In this document: one piece after another, positions 1 through 7,218 of the stretch
How the letters are laid out: every line of letters begins with the position of its first letter
Numbering within the stretch: the first letter of the stretch is position 1
Source: a virus
Reading direction: 5' to 3' (one strand)
IMG/VR virus record: IMGVR_UViG_3300023440_000003
Span: 1-64,000 of that record
Length of the DNA: 64,000 nt
Notes under the pieces: model-generated
Told to the model about the DNA's origin: nothing
Databases searched by the model: none
Seen by the model: only the letters and a program-made list of their open reading frames with translations
Program-made: the position numbers and the translations under genes

Positions 1-141
1 TTATTTTTCAAATGTGAAAATTGCGGTAGTGAAGGTGTTATTAAACCATCTGATACAACAAAAGAACTTAAGCGCAATTGTGGTTATAGCGAATCGGAAC
101 CGTTAGGTGTTACTATACCAGAGTGTCCTAATTGTAGCTAA
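1..141 (+). CDS. C-terminal end of a zinc-ribbon protein (5' end outside window)
   Basis: The frame is open from the first base to a TAA at 139-141, giving 46 residues of a truncated protein. Two CxxC knuckles are visible, CENC near the start and CPNC just before the stop, with an additional single Cys between them. Paired CxxC knuckles are typical of zinc ribbons, which bind nucleic acid or stabilise a fold. The upstream part is missing, so the function of the whole protein cannot be given. It is followed closely by another plus-strand gene at 168. Confidence 0.6.
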   Translation, partial: LFFKCENCGSEGVIKPSDTTKELKRNCGYSESEPLGVTIPECPNCS

Positions 142-167
142 AAAATAAAAATTTTGGAGGTGTGATT

Positions 168-497
168 TTGACACTCAAAGAACTTGCTGAAGCTATAACA
201 GAAGCAAATGAGAAGTATATAAAATCTGATGATCGTCTGGACAAAGTAGCTAAAGATATGGTGAGTTGTATTCACAAAAATAAGGAGTTGCCTTATGATT
301 TATCACTATTGGCTTCTGATTTATCTGATGAGCTTATGAGAGCAGCAGAATTGGCTCCTCTGCACCCAGGCTATTCTACTTATTCTAAAGCTGTAGAAAG
401 TATTATTAAAAGATTTTCAGAAAAATATCCAGACATTGATGCGGCTTCCTTAGCTCCGTTACTTTTGCTCATTTTGTTAACTCAGTTTAGGTCGTAA
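168..497 (+). CDS. Hypothetical helical protein
   Basis: This gives about 109 residues with no domain that I recognise. I chose the TTG at 168 because a GGAGGTG ribosome binding site at 156-162 sits 5 bases before it; the GTG at 162 would lie inside that site. The protein is acidic and mostly alpha-helical in composition, with an N-terminal run of charged helix and a hydrophobic, leucine-rich C-terminus (LAPLLLLILL) that could be a buried or membrane-associated helix. A strong terminator lies directly downstream, so this gene and the partial gene before it end a transcription unit. Confidence 0.6.
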   Translation: MTLKELAEAITEANEKYIKSDDRLDKVAKDMVSCIHKNKELPYDLSLLASDLSDELMRAAELAPLHPGYSTYSKAVESIIKRFSEKYPDIDAASLAPLLLLILLTQFRS

Positions 498-506
498 AAA
501 TATTTT

Positions 507-539
507 GAGGAGGTGCTTACAAAGCACCTCCTCTTTTTT
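507..539 (+). terminator. Rho-independent terminator
   Basis: A perfect 12-bp stem (507-518 with 522-533, starting GAGGAGGTGC) closes on a 3-base loop and is followed by six T residues. It lies 9 bases after the stop codon of the gene at 168-497. The next gene, on the opposite strand, ends at 538, so the T tract overlaps that gene's stop codon. Confidence 0.9.
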
Positions 540-888
540 AGTTTACTTTTAAATACATGTACTTAGTAAAACATTTTTTTGGGTTTTGATAAAACATGTA
601 ACATCCTGCGGCAGTTTTATAATTAATGCTGGCTTGGTATATTTTGTCTTTGGTTATTAGAATCATCATTAACTTTCTGAAGCCGCAATCCATTCTCATA
701 GATAAATTGATCACTTCTGAAAATATTTTTTTAGCTTCTTTTGCCTTAACATCTTTATAAATAATGATTTTTTTATCCATATTGTCATTTTTGATCACTA
801 CATTTTTGGCAGCTGTATGTTTTATTATCATAGGTGAAAGAAGCAAATTGCATTGTGTTATGAGAACCAATGCAAAAATTACTTTCAT
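538..888 (-). CDS. Small secreted or membrane-anchored protein
   Basis: This 116-residue protein has an N-terminal hydrophobic stretch (MKVIFALVLITQC followed by LLLSPMII) that looks like a signal peptide or membrane anchor. The remainder is basic and contains three cysteines, in the contexts DCGF, AGCY and KKCF, which could form disulphides in the periplasm. A GAGGAGC ribosome binding site precedes the ATG. I do not recognise the family. The position upstream of sugar-modifying genes gives no clear functional hint; a superinfection-exclusion or envelope role is possible but is only a guess. Confidence 0.55.
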   Translation of the reverse strand: MKVIFALVLITQCNLLLSPMIIKHTAAKNVVIKNDNMDKKIIIYKDVKAKEAKKIFSEVINLSMRMDCGFRKLMMILITKDKIYQASINYKTAAGCYMFYQNPKKCFTKYMYLKVN

Positions 889-970
889 GATGCTCCTCTT
901 GATTTCATGGGAATTTTATCAGTTAAGGATGTGTGAAGTTTTTTCAGTGTTTTGCTTCCATCTTTAACTT

Positions 971-1729
971 TCATTCCGGCCTCTTTATATTAATTTCGAT
1001 TTCATGCTCATAAGAATCAATGTTTTTAAGAAGTTCGTCTGGTACAGGCCTTTTAAGTTCTTTCTTTGAATTGACCACTTGAGAAGACACTGAATAAAAT
1101 TCATTTTTGTCAGGTAGCGGTAAAGAAAAAGTACTACAGAGTTCAATGAAATGGTCAAAAGATTTTAACTGGTCGATAGATGTTTCGAAAGTTTTTATAT
1201 TTCTGGCATTCAGAAAACTCTTATAGTAACTGCAACGGTAATCCATTTCTAAAGCATACCAGTAGCATAGTTGATAATCATTATAACGGTGCCAGTCAGG
1301 GAGCTTAAGAAAAACCGGATCATCAGGATATAAATAATATCTAAGACCTAAATCAGTTCTTCCCGGAATAGTATTCAATTGATAAAGACTCAAAGCTATA
1401 TATCTGGGATTTCTCCGTAAAATTATGCATCCAAATTCAACCCCAAGTATGTAAAGAGGTTCAAGAAAGCCCTTGCAGAATAAATGGCTTGTTTCTACAT
1501 AAACGTCGCAATTCTGTTTGCGTATAAAAGGAAGCTTTTTCTCCAACAAAAATTTTTTAGCTATATCAGGGTCTGTCTGAACCTGTCTCATTACAGTGAC
1601 AAAATCAGGGGCAGGCTCATGCAAAGAAAGCACCCCTGGAACCAGGCTCATCAACCTACACAAATATCCCGTACCAGTACGTCCTGCAGTAATAGAAAAA
1701 ATCATGTACTTATCTTTTTTGCCAGCCAT
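971..1729 (-). CDS. P-loop sulfotransferase-like protein
   Basis: The 252-residue protein begins with a nucleotide-binding loop at about residues 14-23 (TAGRTGTGYL), which matches the 5'-phosphosulfate-binding loop of PAPS-dependent sulfotransferases. A later segment, RRNPRYIALSLYQLN, resembles the 3'-phosphate-binding motif of the same family. Such enzymes move a sulfuryl group from PAPS to a sugar or other hydroxyl group. Its start overlaps the end of the upstream glycosyltransferase gene by 28 bases, so the two are probably translated together and may modify the same glycan, on the virion or on the host surface. The sulfotransferase assignment is motif-based; the substrate cannot be inferred. 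Confidence 0.65.
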   Translation of the reverse strand: MAGKKDKYMIFSITAGRTGTGYLCRLMSLVPGVLSLHEPAPDFVTVMRQVQTDPDIAKKFLLEKKLPFIRKQNCDVYVETSHLFCKGFLEPLYILGVEFGCIILRRNPRYIALSLYQLNTIPGRTDLGLRYYLYPDDPVFLKLPDWHRYNDYQLCYWYALEMDYRCSYYKSFLNARNIKTFETSIDQLKSFDHFIELCSTFSLPLPDKNEFYSVSSQVVNSKKELKRPVPDELLKNIDSYEHEIEINIKRPE

Positions 1730-2451
1730 GACGGTGCTATTACTCCATCTTCTCTGTGATGTTTGCAGTGCAGGTCACAAATCACAGCTGGATAAATACC
1801 TTTCTCACGCACAACACGCCAGAAGCGTAAATCCTCCGCTTCGTTGTTTTGTATAGACTGCATTTCAAACATGCCAGCATCGTGAATTTCCGGGACGTTC
1901 TTTAACAGCACACAGCCAAAGCCAGTGTAATATTTATCGCTGTGCAAAATACCTTTTTTCGGTAGATCCCGCACAAAATGTGCGACTGCTATTCCCTCAT
2001 ACCCAGGGGGTGGCTCCCACTGAAATACATACGGCACATTAAAGCATCGGTCTTCGTTGCTATAACACACGGCTGACACGGCTACTGCATCAACCGCAAG
2101 CATACGTTCAAGTGCATCTTCTGGTGGTTCAATGTCGCTGTCCACCATCCAGATGTAGTCCAGTTTATGCATGTTTGCCAGCATGAGTATGATTTGCCGG
2201 CTTACGGCAATGGAGGGGATTTTGCTTACAAAAGCATGTTCATTCCAGGATGACCAACAGAATAATTTTACTCCATCATAACCCCTATTTCTATATTTCT
2301 GCACAAGCATGTTATAACGCTGTGCGTCAAGTGAATTTGCAATGATATACACCATGTCCGGCTTGCGTGTTTGATGCAAAACCGCCTGTAAAGCAATATC
2401 GCGTGAATACCACTTGTCATCACAGAGTGGGATGAATGCGCCTACCTTCAT
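1702..2451 (-). CDS. Glycosyltransferase, GT-A fold (GT2-like)
   Basis: The 249-residue protein has the layout of an inverting GT-A glycosyltransferase. An N-terminal Rossmann-like half (IPLCDDKWY then VYIIANS) is followed by a DxD metal- and nucleotide-sugar-binding motif at residues 104-106 (VDSDIEPPEDAL). It contains several Trp and His residues in the acceptor half (FQWEPPPGYEG, CKHHREDG). It overlaps the DNA methyltransferase fragment upstream by 4 bases and the sulfotransferase downstream by 28 bases, forming one minus-strand operon. A role in decorating phage proteins, DNA or host glycans is possible; the sequence does not say which. Confidence 0.75.
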   Translation of the reverse strand: MKVGAFIPLCDDKWYSRDIALQAVLHQTRKPDMVYIIANSLDAQRYNMLVQKYRNRGYDGVKLFCWSSWNEHAFVSKIPSIAVSRQIILMLANMHKLDYIWMVDSDIEPPEDALERMLAVDAVAVSAVCYSNEDRCFNVPYVFQWEPPPGYEGIAVAHFVRDLPKKGILHSDKYYTGFGCVLLKNVPEIHDAGMFEMQSIQNNEAEDLRFWRVVREKGIYPAVICDLHCKHHREDGVIAPSWLAKKIST

Positions 2452-2843
2452 GTAGAAGCTTCTAATTGCAATTGAGATACTGTATTTGCTATTCTTTTTT
2501 CTGCGAAAGCAATGTATTCTTTGTTTAACTCAATACCTACCCAGTGTCGTTCTAGTCGCTTTGCCGCTACCGCTGTTGTGCCGCTTCCCATGAAGGGGTC
2601 AAGTACTATGTTGCCATGTGGGCAACCAGCTTTAATCATCTTGTTTTGCATAATATCAGTGGTGTTGCCATATCGAAAGTCTACCATATTTAATTGGCAT
2701 GTGGCATCTGGATGGAATTTTTTGAAGTAATCTTCTGCTATATCTTTTATAGTATGGGGGCTGGAAAGAATTTTTAGCACACTTTCTGGATCGTCAGTTC
2801 CAAAGTATATAGCATCATTTTCTATTCTGTATTGTAAATCCAC
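2448..2843 (-). CDS. Truncated DNA methyltransferase (SAM-binding half only)
   Basis: The 131-residue protein ends with a clear SAM-binding motif I of DNA N4/N6-methyltransferases (VLDPFMGSGTTAVAA, then WVGIELNKEY). In this class the catalytic S/D-PPY motif lies N-terminal to motif I, but here only about 90 residues precede it and no PPY motif or target-recognition domain is present. The gene starts with GTG 8 bases after a TATAAT box, so it appears to be transcribed as it stands. It may be a decayed enzyme, one half of a split enzyme, or a repurposed SAM-binding protein. Methyl transfer by this protein alone is unlikely. Confidence 0.7.
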   Translation of the reverse strand: MDLQYRIENDAIYFGTDDPESVLKILSSPHTIKDIAEDYFKKFHPDATCQLNMVDFRYGNTTDIMQNKMIKAGCPHGNIVLDPFMGSGTTAVAAKRLERHWVGIELNKEYIAFAEKRIANTVSQLQLEAST

Positions 2844-2857
2844 GTTGAATAATTATA
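2844..2857 (-). promoter_or_regulatory. -10 box for the 2843-971 operon
   Basis: Read on the minus strand, a perfect TATAAT (2852-2857) is followed after 8 bases by the GTG start of the methyltransferase fragment. There is no Shine-Dalgarno sequence in that gap, so the transcript is predicted to be leaderless or nearly so. It lies just downstream of the terminator that ends the preceding minus-strand operon. Confidence 0.6.
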
Positions 2858-2880
2858 CTAAAAAATTATTGTAGAAAGAA

Positions 2881-2905
2881 AGGCAGTGCCTTAGAGGCAC
2901 TGCCT
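2881..2905 (-). terminator. Rho-independent terminator after the VWA gene
   Basis: An 11-bp perfect stem (AGGCAGTGCCT at 2881-2891 with 2895-2905) and a 3-base loop are followed, in the minus direction, by a T-rich tract. It lies 18 bases beyond the stop codon of the VWA protein gene and closes the MoxR-VWA operon. Confidence 0.75.
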
Positions 2906-2923
2906 GGTTTAGTTGTGATTACT

Positions 2924-3886
2924 TTACACCCTCAATTTTTTCGCGGTATTGATAAAGGATTTTATATCTACAATATTTGGATATAATTTACCTTTGAAGT
3001 CTGAAATAGATATATTTCCTCCCTGATACCATGGATGTTCATAAGCTTCTTTGAATCGTGTTTCAGAGGAAAACCAGTATATGGTGTTAATATGGCTATG
3101 TGGTATCAACGCATGTAATGCATCAAAATCGGTAAATATTATGATATGGCGTCCTCTCCATGGCCAGTTGCTACCAAACGATACTGATTCCATTTTGTTA
3201 CGTTTTATTTTTGTAGTAATGTATCCATTCGGTGCTGTATATAGTTCAATACCCCCGTGTTTTAGCGCCAGTTCTATCACCGTTGTATACAGCATAGCTT
3301 GTTCCACACACGAGCCACTTGTATCCAGCAGGATTATTATATTTTCTTTTTCTCTGGACGATGTGCATTTAGATAATGGTTTGTGATCTAATCTTCGTTG
3401 AAGTATTTTTTCCATATCATATTCATCATCTCCTTCTATTTTGTATCCACTTAGATCTTCGGCAAGTTTGTATATGATTCTGTCAAAAATATTTTGATAT
3501 CTCCTTATCTGGTAATAAGGTAGTCGTTCTTTTATATCTATTATTTCCAGTTTGTTTACACGATATTGTTTACTCAAAGCAGTCACATGCGTTACATGAT
3601 CATCTTGTTTCAGTTTTTGTGAAGAGTCTGTATGTTCTTCAGTTTTTTCAGTTTCATTATTTTTTGCCTTATTGTTTGTTGGTGCGTGATTTTGTTCTGC
3701 ATTTTCTTCGTTGTGCTTATTATTGGATGATGCAGTGCCTTGGTTATTGTTATTATTTGTTTCTGTTTGTAAATGACACTGGTCATGGCATGGCATTCCT
3801 ACACTAATATTCTGATTGTTATTCGCGTTATTACTGGATCCTTGTCCTTGATTATTTTCTATTTCCCATTTTCTTACAAATTTCAT
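2924..3886 (-). CDS. VWA-domain protein, partner of the adjacent MoxR-type ATPase
   Basis: The 320-residue protein has an N-terminal third of low complexity, very rich in Asn, Gln, Glu and His (many NNN and NNNQ runs), probably disordered. A C-terminal von Willebrand A domain carries the MIDAS motif DTSGSC (DxSxS) in the context IIILLDTSGSC, with a further Asp in HIIIFTDFDA. The start overlaps the stop of the upstream AAA+ gene by 4 bases. MoxR-type ATPases are commonly encoded next to VWA proteins and act together as metal-inserting or complex-remodelling chaperones (the CbbQ-CbbO and RavA-ViaA type). The phage target is unknown. The family call is firm; the partner is inferred from coupling. 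Confidence 0.8.
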   Translation of the reverse strand: MKFVRKWEIENNQGQGSSNNANNNQNISVGMPCHDQCHLQTETNNNNNQGTASSNNKHNEENAEQNHAPTNNKAKNNETEKTEEHTDSSQKLKQDDHVTHVTALSKQYRVNKLEIIDIKERLPYYQIRRYQNIFDRIIYKLAEDLSGYKIEGDDEYDMEKILQRRLDHKPLSKCTSSREKENIIILLDTSGSCVEQAMLYTTVIELALKHGGIELYTAPNGYITTKIKRNKMESVSFGSNWPWRGRHIIIFTDFDALHALIPHSHINTIYWFSSETRFKEAYEHPWYQGGNISISDFKGKLYPNIVDIKSFINTAKKLRV

Positions 3887-5265
3887 ATCAGTATGTTTGC
3901 TATAAATGATCTTGTTATGTAAAGGCTATGTTTATCTACCATGCTGATTATTTCTATTTTGTTTGGTGTGACGCGTGCTTTGTAATTATACATTTTCTCA
4001 TCTGGAGGATATTTGAGTATTATTTCATTTTTTGAGAATTTGACTATATAAACATCTGGGTTGTTTTTAAGTTTCTCCATAACGTCGTTCATCTTTATAT
4101 TTGCTTCAAATACCAATTTACCCATGGGGATATCCATTTTACTTAATTTATTGAAAATGTCATCATCTAACAACGCTTTTGCGGGAAGTGGTTGTTTCAG
4201 GACTATGTATGGTCCTTCTATATATGCTATATCTGCAAGAGTATAAGGATCTTCATTAGGCTGAAATTTTATTCTGGCCATCATATCGTAAGCACGTTCG
4301 GAGTACACTATAAATCCACCGGTATTTTCAAAGTATTCCACATCCATTTCTTTACCTTTTTCATAATCGATCTGCAATTCTTCTATCTTTCTAGGTTCTA
4401 ATTCTTTAGCTATCTGCCCAAATTTATTGATCTGATTAAAGTCTGCTTTCATTAATGGTTCTTCCAGATTAATGTTTATATTGTCCGCATTGTTAAGTAC
4501 TTGTTGAAGCAGCATATGATTTTCCATGTTTTTAGTTATAAATTGATACACCAGACTTCCAAAATCCACATGTCCATTGGTCACTTCAATAGCATCTAGC
4601 ATCTGTCTTAACTCTTGAATGGTTGCTGGTTTTGGTAGGTTTGCTGCAAGAGTCGCTACATAAAGCCCTACTGCTGTATCTATGTAAGGATTGTTTTTGT
4701 GACTAAATTCTAGTGCTTTTCTAACTATTTCAGGATGAGGATTCTGCAGTCGAAGTATTGGCATCCTCCTAAGCAGAGGTTCACTGAGCTCTCTTTCGTA
4801 ATTAAGTGTGAAGAATATTATGAGATTTTTGAAGTTTGCTACTGCTTTTTTACCTGCAAAATTTATTCTTCCAGTCTGTAGGAAGTCAAGCATAAAACTA
4901 TCAGCACTTGGTCTGGTTTTATCCCATTCATCCAGCAATAATATTACTTTGTGCTCGTGGCTTCTTTTTACTGCTTCCATTACAGGACCATCAGCTAGAG
5001 TTACTCCAGATTTGGTTTTTTCCGATGGTAAGAGTTTCATGATAAGATCATCTTCTCGTGTGCCAGGGAAGCACTGAAATACTATGAAGTCATATCCCAT
5101 CACTTCGGCAAGATACTGTACGAGCATTGATTTACCACTTCCTGGTGGACCTTCAATAAATGCTCCTTTTACGGGTTTATTATTCAGGACTGCCTTAATT
5201 TGATATTCTAACTGTGGTGTTATAAAATATCCGCGATTTTCCAGCTCCTGCTTCAAATTTTCCAT
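3883..5265 (-). CDS. MoxR-type AAA+ ATPase
   Basis: The 460-residue protein has a Walker A motif at about residues 39-46 (GPPGSGKS), a Walker B motif ending in DE at 112-113 (VILLLDEWDK), a sensor-1 Asn (FFTLNYEREL) and an arginine-finger segment (EPLLRRMP). This is the MoxR/CbbQ layout of AAA+ proteins. The C-terminal 200 residues form a separate region that I do not recognise. The ATPase is translationally coupled to the VWA protein downstream, and the pair probably forms a remodelling machine. A GGAGGC-type ribosome binding site precedes the ATG. What it remodels during infection cannot be told from sequence. Confidence 0.85.
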   Translation of the reverse strand: MENLKQELENRGYFITPQLEYQIKAVLNNKPVKGAFIEGPPGSGKSMLVQYLAEVMGYDFIVFQCFPGTREDDLIMKLLPSEKTKSGVTLADGPVMEAVKRSHEHKVILLLDEWDKTRPSADSFMLDFLQTGRINFAGKKAVANFKNLIIFFTLNYERELSEPLLRRMPILRLQNPHPEIVRKALEFSHKNNPYIDTAVGLYVATLAANLPKPATIQELRQMLDAIEVTNGHVDFGSLVYQFITKNMENHMLLQQVLNNADNININLEEPLMKADFNQINKFGQIAKELEPRKIEELQIDYEKGKEMDVEYFENTGGFIVYSERAYDMMARIKFQPNEDPYTLADIAYIEGPYIVLKQPLPAKALLDDDIFNKLSKMDIPMGKLVFEANIKMNDVMEKLKNNPDVYIVKFSKNEIILKYPPDEKMYNYKARVTPNKIEIISMVDKHSLYITRSFIANILI

Positions 5266-5287
5266 TCGTGCCTCCTGAGAATTTTTT

Positions 5288-5569
5288 TTAAATTATTCTT
5301 TTGTAGATTTCGGTTAATACCTTAGCAAGTTGTTCATGGTTTGCTTTTATATTGTCTTTAAACTTCAAATATTTATCTAAATCTTGTTGGTTTTCTATAA
5401 GGTTTTCTACTTTATCTTCTGACGGAAATATAGCTATCCGTATTTTATCAGCGAATTGTATTACCACTTTTGCTCCTACTTCCTGTGCTTCTTCTTGTAA
5501 CTTTTTAAGAGTATCATCCATATGAGCTATATCCTCTAGTTTCACAGTAATAGATTGATCTTTTTCCAT
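5288..5569 (-). CDS. Small acidic coiled-coil-like protein
   Basis: This is a 93-residue protein; I chose the ATG at 5569 because an AAAGGAGGTG ribosome binding site lies 6-7 bases upstream, and an in-frame GTG at 5578 would fall inside that site. The sequence alternates charged helices (LKKLQEEAQEVGAK, then LDKYLKFKDNIKANHEQLAK), suggesting a helical bundle or coiled coil. No family is recognised. It lies 22 bases upstream of the MoxR gene on the same strand and probably belongs to the same transcription unit, so it may be a third component of the MoxR-VWA system. Confidence 0.6.
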   Translation of the reverse strand: MEKDQSITVKLEDIAHMDDTLKKLQEEAQEVGAKVVIQFADKIRIAIFPSEDKVENLIENQQDLDKYLKFKDNIKANHEQLAKVLTEIYKRII

Positions 5570-5608
5570 GGGTGACACCTCCTTTTCTGAATTTAAATTC
5601 TTTTAACA

Positions 5609-5650
5609 ATAAAAATTAAAAACCTCCACCAGCACTTAGGCCGGTGGAGG
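5609..5650 (-). terminator. Rho-independent terminator or attenuator
   Basis: An 8-9 bp stem (CCTCCACC at 5623-5630 with 5643-5650) and a 12-base loop are followed on the minus strand by TTTTTAATTTTT. It separates the small gene at 5682-5855 from the MoxR-VWA operon. The next gene starts only about 40 bases beyond the T tract, so the structure could act as an attenuator on read-through transcripts. Confidence 0.7.
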
Positions 5651-5681
5651 TGGGAGTGAGGGATTAGGACAGGAGGCGGCC

Positions 5682-5855
5682 TTATGTTCTTTTAGTCATT
5701 TTATTCAGAATATTCCATTCTCTTTTAGTAAAAACAACATCACTTGAAAATTTGTTTTTCTTTGCTAATGTGGTGGCTTCGTTTCTAGAAGCGGCCTTTA
5801 CTTTAAGGACCTGTTGCTTTTTAAAATTGACACAATAATAGATTGTTCTCGGCAT
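5682..5855 (-). CDS. Small basic hypothetical protein
   Basis: This is a 57-residue ORF with a near-perfect ribosome binding site (ACAGGAGGTG) 6 bases before its ATG. It is rich in Lys and Arg, with a two-strand start (MPRTIYYCVNFKKQQVLKVK) and a helical C-terminus, resembling small phage-encoded basic proteins that interfere with host processes. The first 58 bases overlap the 3' end of the upstream gene in another frame. It is followed by a terminator. No family is recognised. Confidence 0.6.
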   Translation of the reverse strand: MPRTIYYCVNFKKQQVLKVKAASRNEATTLAKKNKFSSDVVFTKREWNILNKMTKRT

Positions 5856-6532
5856 TCTTTCACCTCCTGTTGTGATTTTCTTATGATGTAGTGAGGATGT
5901 TTTTGTAAATTGGTAGTTATGTGTATCCTTGGTATGAAAAATTGCTGTTTTATATTTAGTACTTTGAGTATGCTTTTTTCTTTTATAGCTCTGTAGGAGT
6001 GGGTAAAAGAAATATTTTTCACTATTAATGATTCTGGCAGTATATGTATTAATTTTCCTCCAATTGCTAGTTTTAGGTTGTAGTCTTTTTTGATTTTTTC
6101 TAGTTCCTCCACTATATCTGGCAAATTTTTCATAGCTTCGGCTTCATATATAAAATCTAATTTACCTGCTAGTCTCAAAATACGTGCTCCTACATATTTT
6201 GGTTCTCTTATAACCGTATTATTGAGCTTTTGTTTTAGTTCTTCTGGAGAATCTGTATTTATTGATAATATAGTTATCTGACCCACTGCAAATATTTCAG
6301 ATTCTTCTTCATCATATTCTGCAAATAGAACGAAGTCGCCAAAGTGCATATACTTACTGGCTAAAAAATTAATACCTCTATTGAATCCTAGTTTTTCAGC
6401 TTCCTCTAAAAATGAAGTTTTAGTGTAGTAAGGAAAATAGCATCTGGACTTAGGTCTGGCTTTACGTATAAAGTGTATCCAGCAGGTTGGCTCCACTGGA
6501 GCTAAAAAATTTTCTATTGTCATTTTTATCAT
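5798..6532 (-). CDS. Hypothetical protein, 244 residues
   Basis: The protein mixes predicted beta strands and helices and has no catalytic motif that I can name. It begins with MIKMTIENF and contains a Trp/Cys-bearing segment (PTCWIHFIRK) followed by a long alpha/beta region. There is no Shine-Dalgarno sequence upstream; the start lies 12 bases after the stop of the small membrane protein at 6545-6652, so translation is probably coupled. I considered Ku, because a LigD-like protein is encoded in this genome, but saw no Ku-like features. Confidence 0.55.
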   Translation of the reverse strand: MIKMTIENFLAPVEPTCWIHFIRKARPKSRCYFPYYTKTSFLEEAEKLGFNRGINFLASKYMHFGDFVLFAEYDEEESEIFAVGQITILSINTDSPEELKQKLNNTVIREPKYVGARILRLAGKLDFIYEAEAMKNLPDIVEELEKIKKDYNLKLAIGGKLIHILPESLIVKNISFTHSYRAIKEKSILKVLNIKQQFFIPRIHITTNLQKHPHYIIRKSQQEVKECREQSIIVSILKSNRSLK

Positions 6533-6544
6533 TTTCTAAATTTG

Positions 6545-6652
6545 TTACTCTTCTTCTTTATTCTTTTCTCTCATATTCTGTGCCGCTGTTATAACAGTGG
6601 CACTGATAGCCACCGCAATTGCGGTGGCTATTAAAATTTTCAATCCTTTCAT
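6545..6652 (-). CDS. Very small membrane protein (35 residues)
   Basis: An ATG preceded by GAAGGAGGTGATGCG opens a 35-residue frame with one hydrophobic helix (LKILIATAIAVAISATVITAA) flanked by Lys residues and a charged C-terminal tail ending EKNKEEE. This layout fits a small single-span membrane protein. The hydrophobic part is encoded by two adjacent DNA palindromes, which is unusual for coding sequence. The first gene of its operon, it has a TATGGT box upstream at 6686-6691. Function unknown. Confidence 0.6.
   Translation of the reverse strand: MKGLKILIATAIAVAISATVITAAQNMREKNKEEE
6582..6631. repeat. Two adjacent DNA palindromes inside a small ORF
   Basis: 6606-6631 is a perfect 26-bp palindrome (half site ATAGCCACCGCAA). 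6582-6601 is a 20-bp palindrome with one mismatched pair (half site GCCGCTGTTA). They are 4 bases apart and lie within the coding part of the 35-residue protein. No T tract follows on either strand, so they do not look like ordinary terminators. A protein-binding site, or an RNA hairpin controlling translation or stability, is possible. Confidence 0.7.
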
Positions 6653-6685
6653 CGCATCACCTCCTTCAAGAGTTTATTACCTTAT

Positions 6686-6691
6686 ACCATA
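6686..6691 (-). promoter_or_regulatory. -10 box for minus operon starting at 6652
   Basis: TATGGT followed by ATAAGG on the minus strand lies 33 bases upstream of the ATG at 6652, leaving room for a leader with the GGAGGTG ribosome binding site. A second copy of TATGGTA lies on the plus strand at 6743-6749, so this intergenic region appears to hold divergent promoters of the same type. Confidence 0.4.
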
Positions 6692-6742
6692 ATTTTACAT
6701 TCAAGTCAAATAAATACCTAACTTTGCTTCTTTACCATTTCT

Positions 6743-6748
6743 TATGGT
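6743..6748 (+). promoter_or_regulatory. -10 box (TATGGTAATAT) before 6763
   Basis: TATGGT is followed after 14 bases by the ATG at 6763, which has no Shine-Dalgarno sequence. This spacing matches that seen at 34221, 46891, 61527 and 9879, where similar TATGNT boxes precede start codons by 14-15 bases, so it is probably the same promoter class. Confidence 0.45.
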
Positions 6749-6762
6749 AATATTTAGCTTAG

Positions 6763-7218
6763 ATGAAGATGTTTAAGATCATAAAATTTAATGAGTCCTT
6801 TACTTCTCCGTCTCTTACCATGTTTCGAGCTAATTTTTATGGTTTGCGACGATTGTGTGGTTTCTTTCGAGCCGTCATTGCTTATGCGTCTCTTATATGG
6901 TTTGGTTATTCTGGTATTACTTTTTATCCTTACATTATTATCAAGGCAGAAGATGATTCTGGAGCTGTTAGATGTCATGAAAGTGTCCATTTAATTCAGC
7001 AAGCATTATTAGGGCGCAAGTTTTATTTATATTATATAGGCTATTACTTAAGAAATTTATTTAAGTATTTTAATCATGCTACAGCGTATCGAAAAATTCC
7101 TTACGAAGTAGAGGCCTATAAACTTCAATATGACAGGTTAGGTCTGCTGGATTTTTATAATCGTCATGGCATCATGGATTCTTTTAATTTTTATCAAATG
7201 TTGATTAATCCTCGATAA
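6763..7218 (+). CDS. Small membrane-associated HExxH metallopeptidase-like protein
   Basis: The 151-residue protein has one hydrophobic region near residues 35-60 (VIAYASLIWFGYSGITFYPYIII) followed by CHESVHLIQQALLG, a zinc-peptidase-like HExxH motif, and later a conserved-looking IPYEVEAYKLQYD segment that could provide the third, Glu, ligand. This combination (HExxH-x-x-Q, then P-x-E-x-E-A) is reminiscent of the minimal zinc peptidases often found beside phage or contractile-injection genes. A short leader without a ribosome binding site precedes it. The zinc-peptidase reading is a motif inference; substrate unknown. Confidence 0.6.
   Translation: MKMFKIIKFNESFTSPSLTMFRANFYGLRRLCGFFRAVIAYASLIWFGYSGITFYPYIIIKAEDDSGAVRCHESVHLIQQALLGRKFYLYYIGYYLRNLFKYFNHATAYRKIPYEVEAYKLQYDRLGLLDFYNRHGIMDSFNFYQMLINPR

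Noticed and set aside
764-967. Plus-strand ORF opposite the small secreted protein
   Set aside because: No ribosome binding site; the minus-strand frame has a signal-peptide-like start and good binding site, so this is a shadow frame.
5798-6532. Ku homologue to go with LigD
   Set aside because: Length is suitable but no Ku-like beta-barrel motifs could be recognised.
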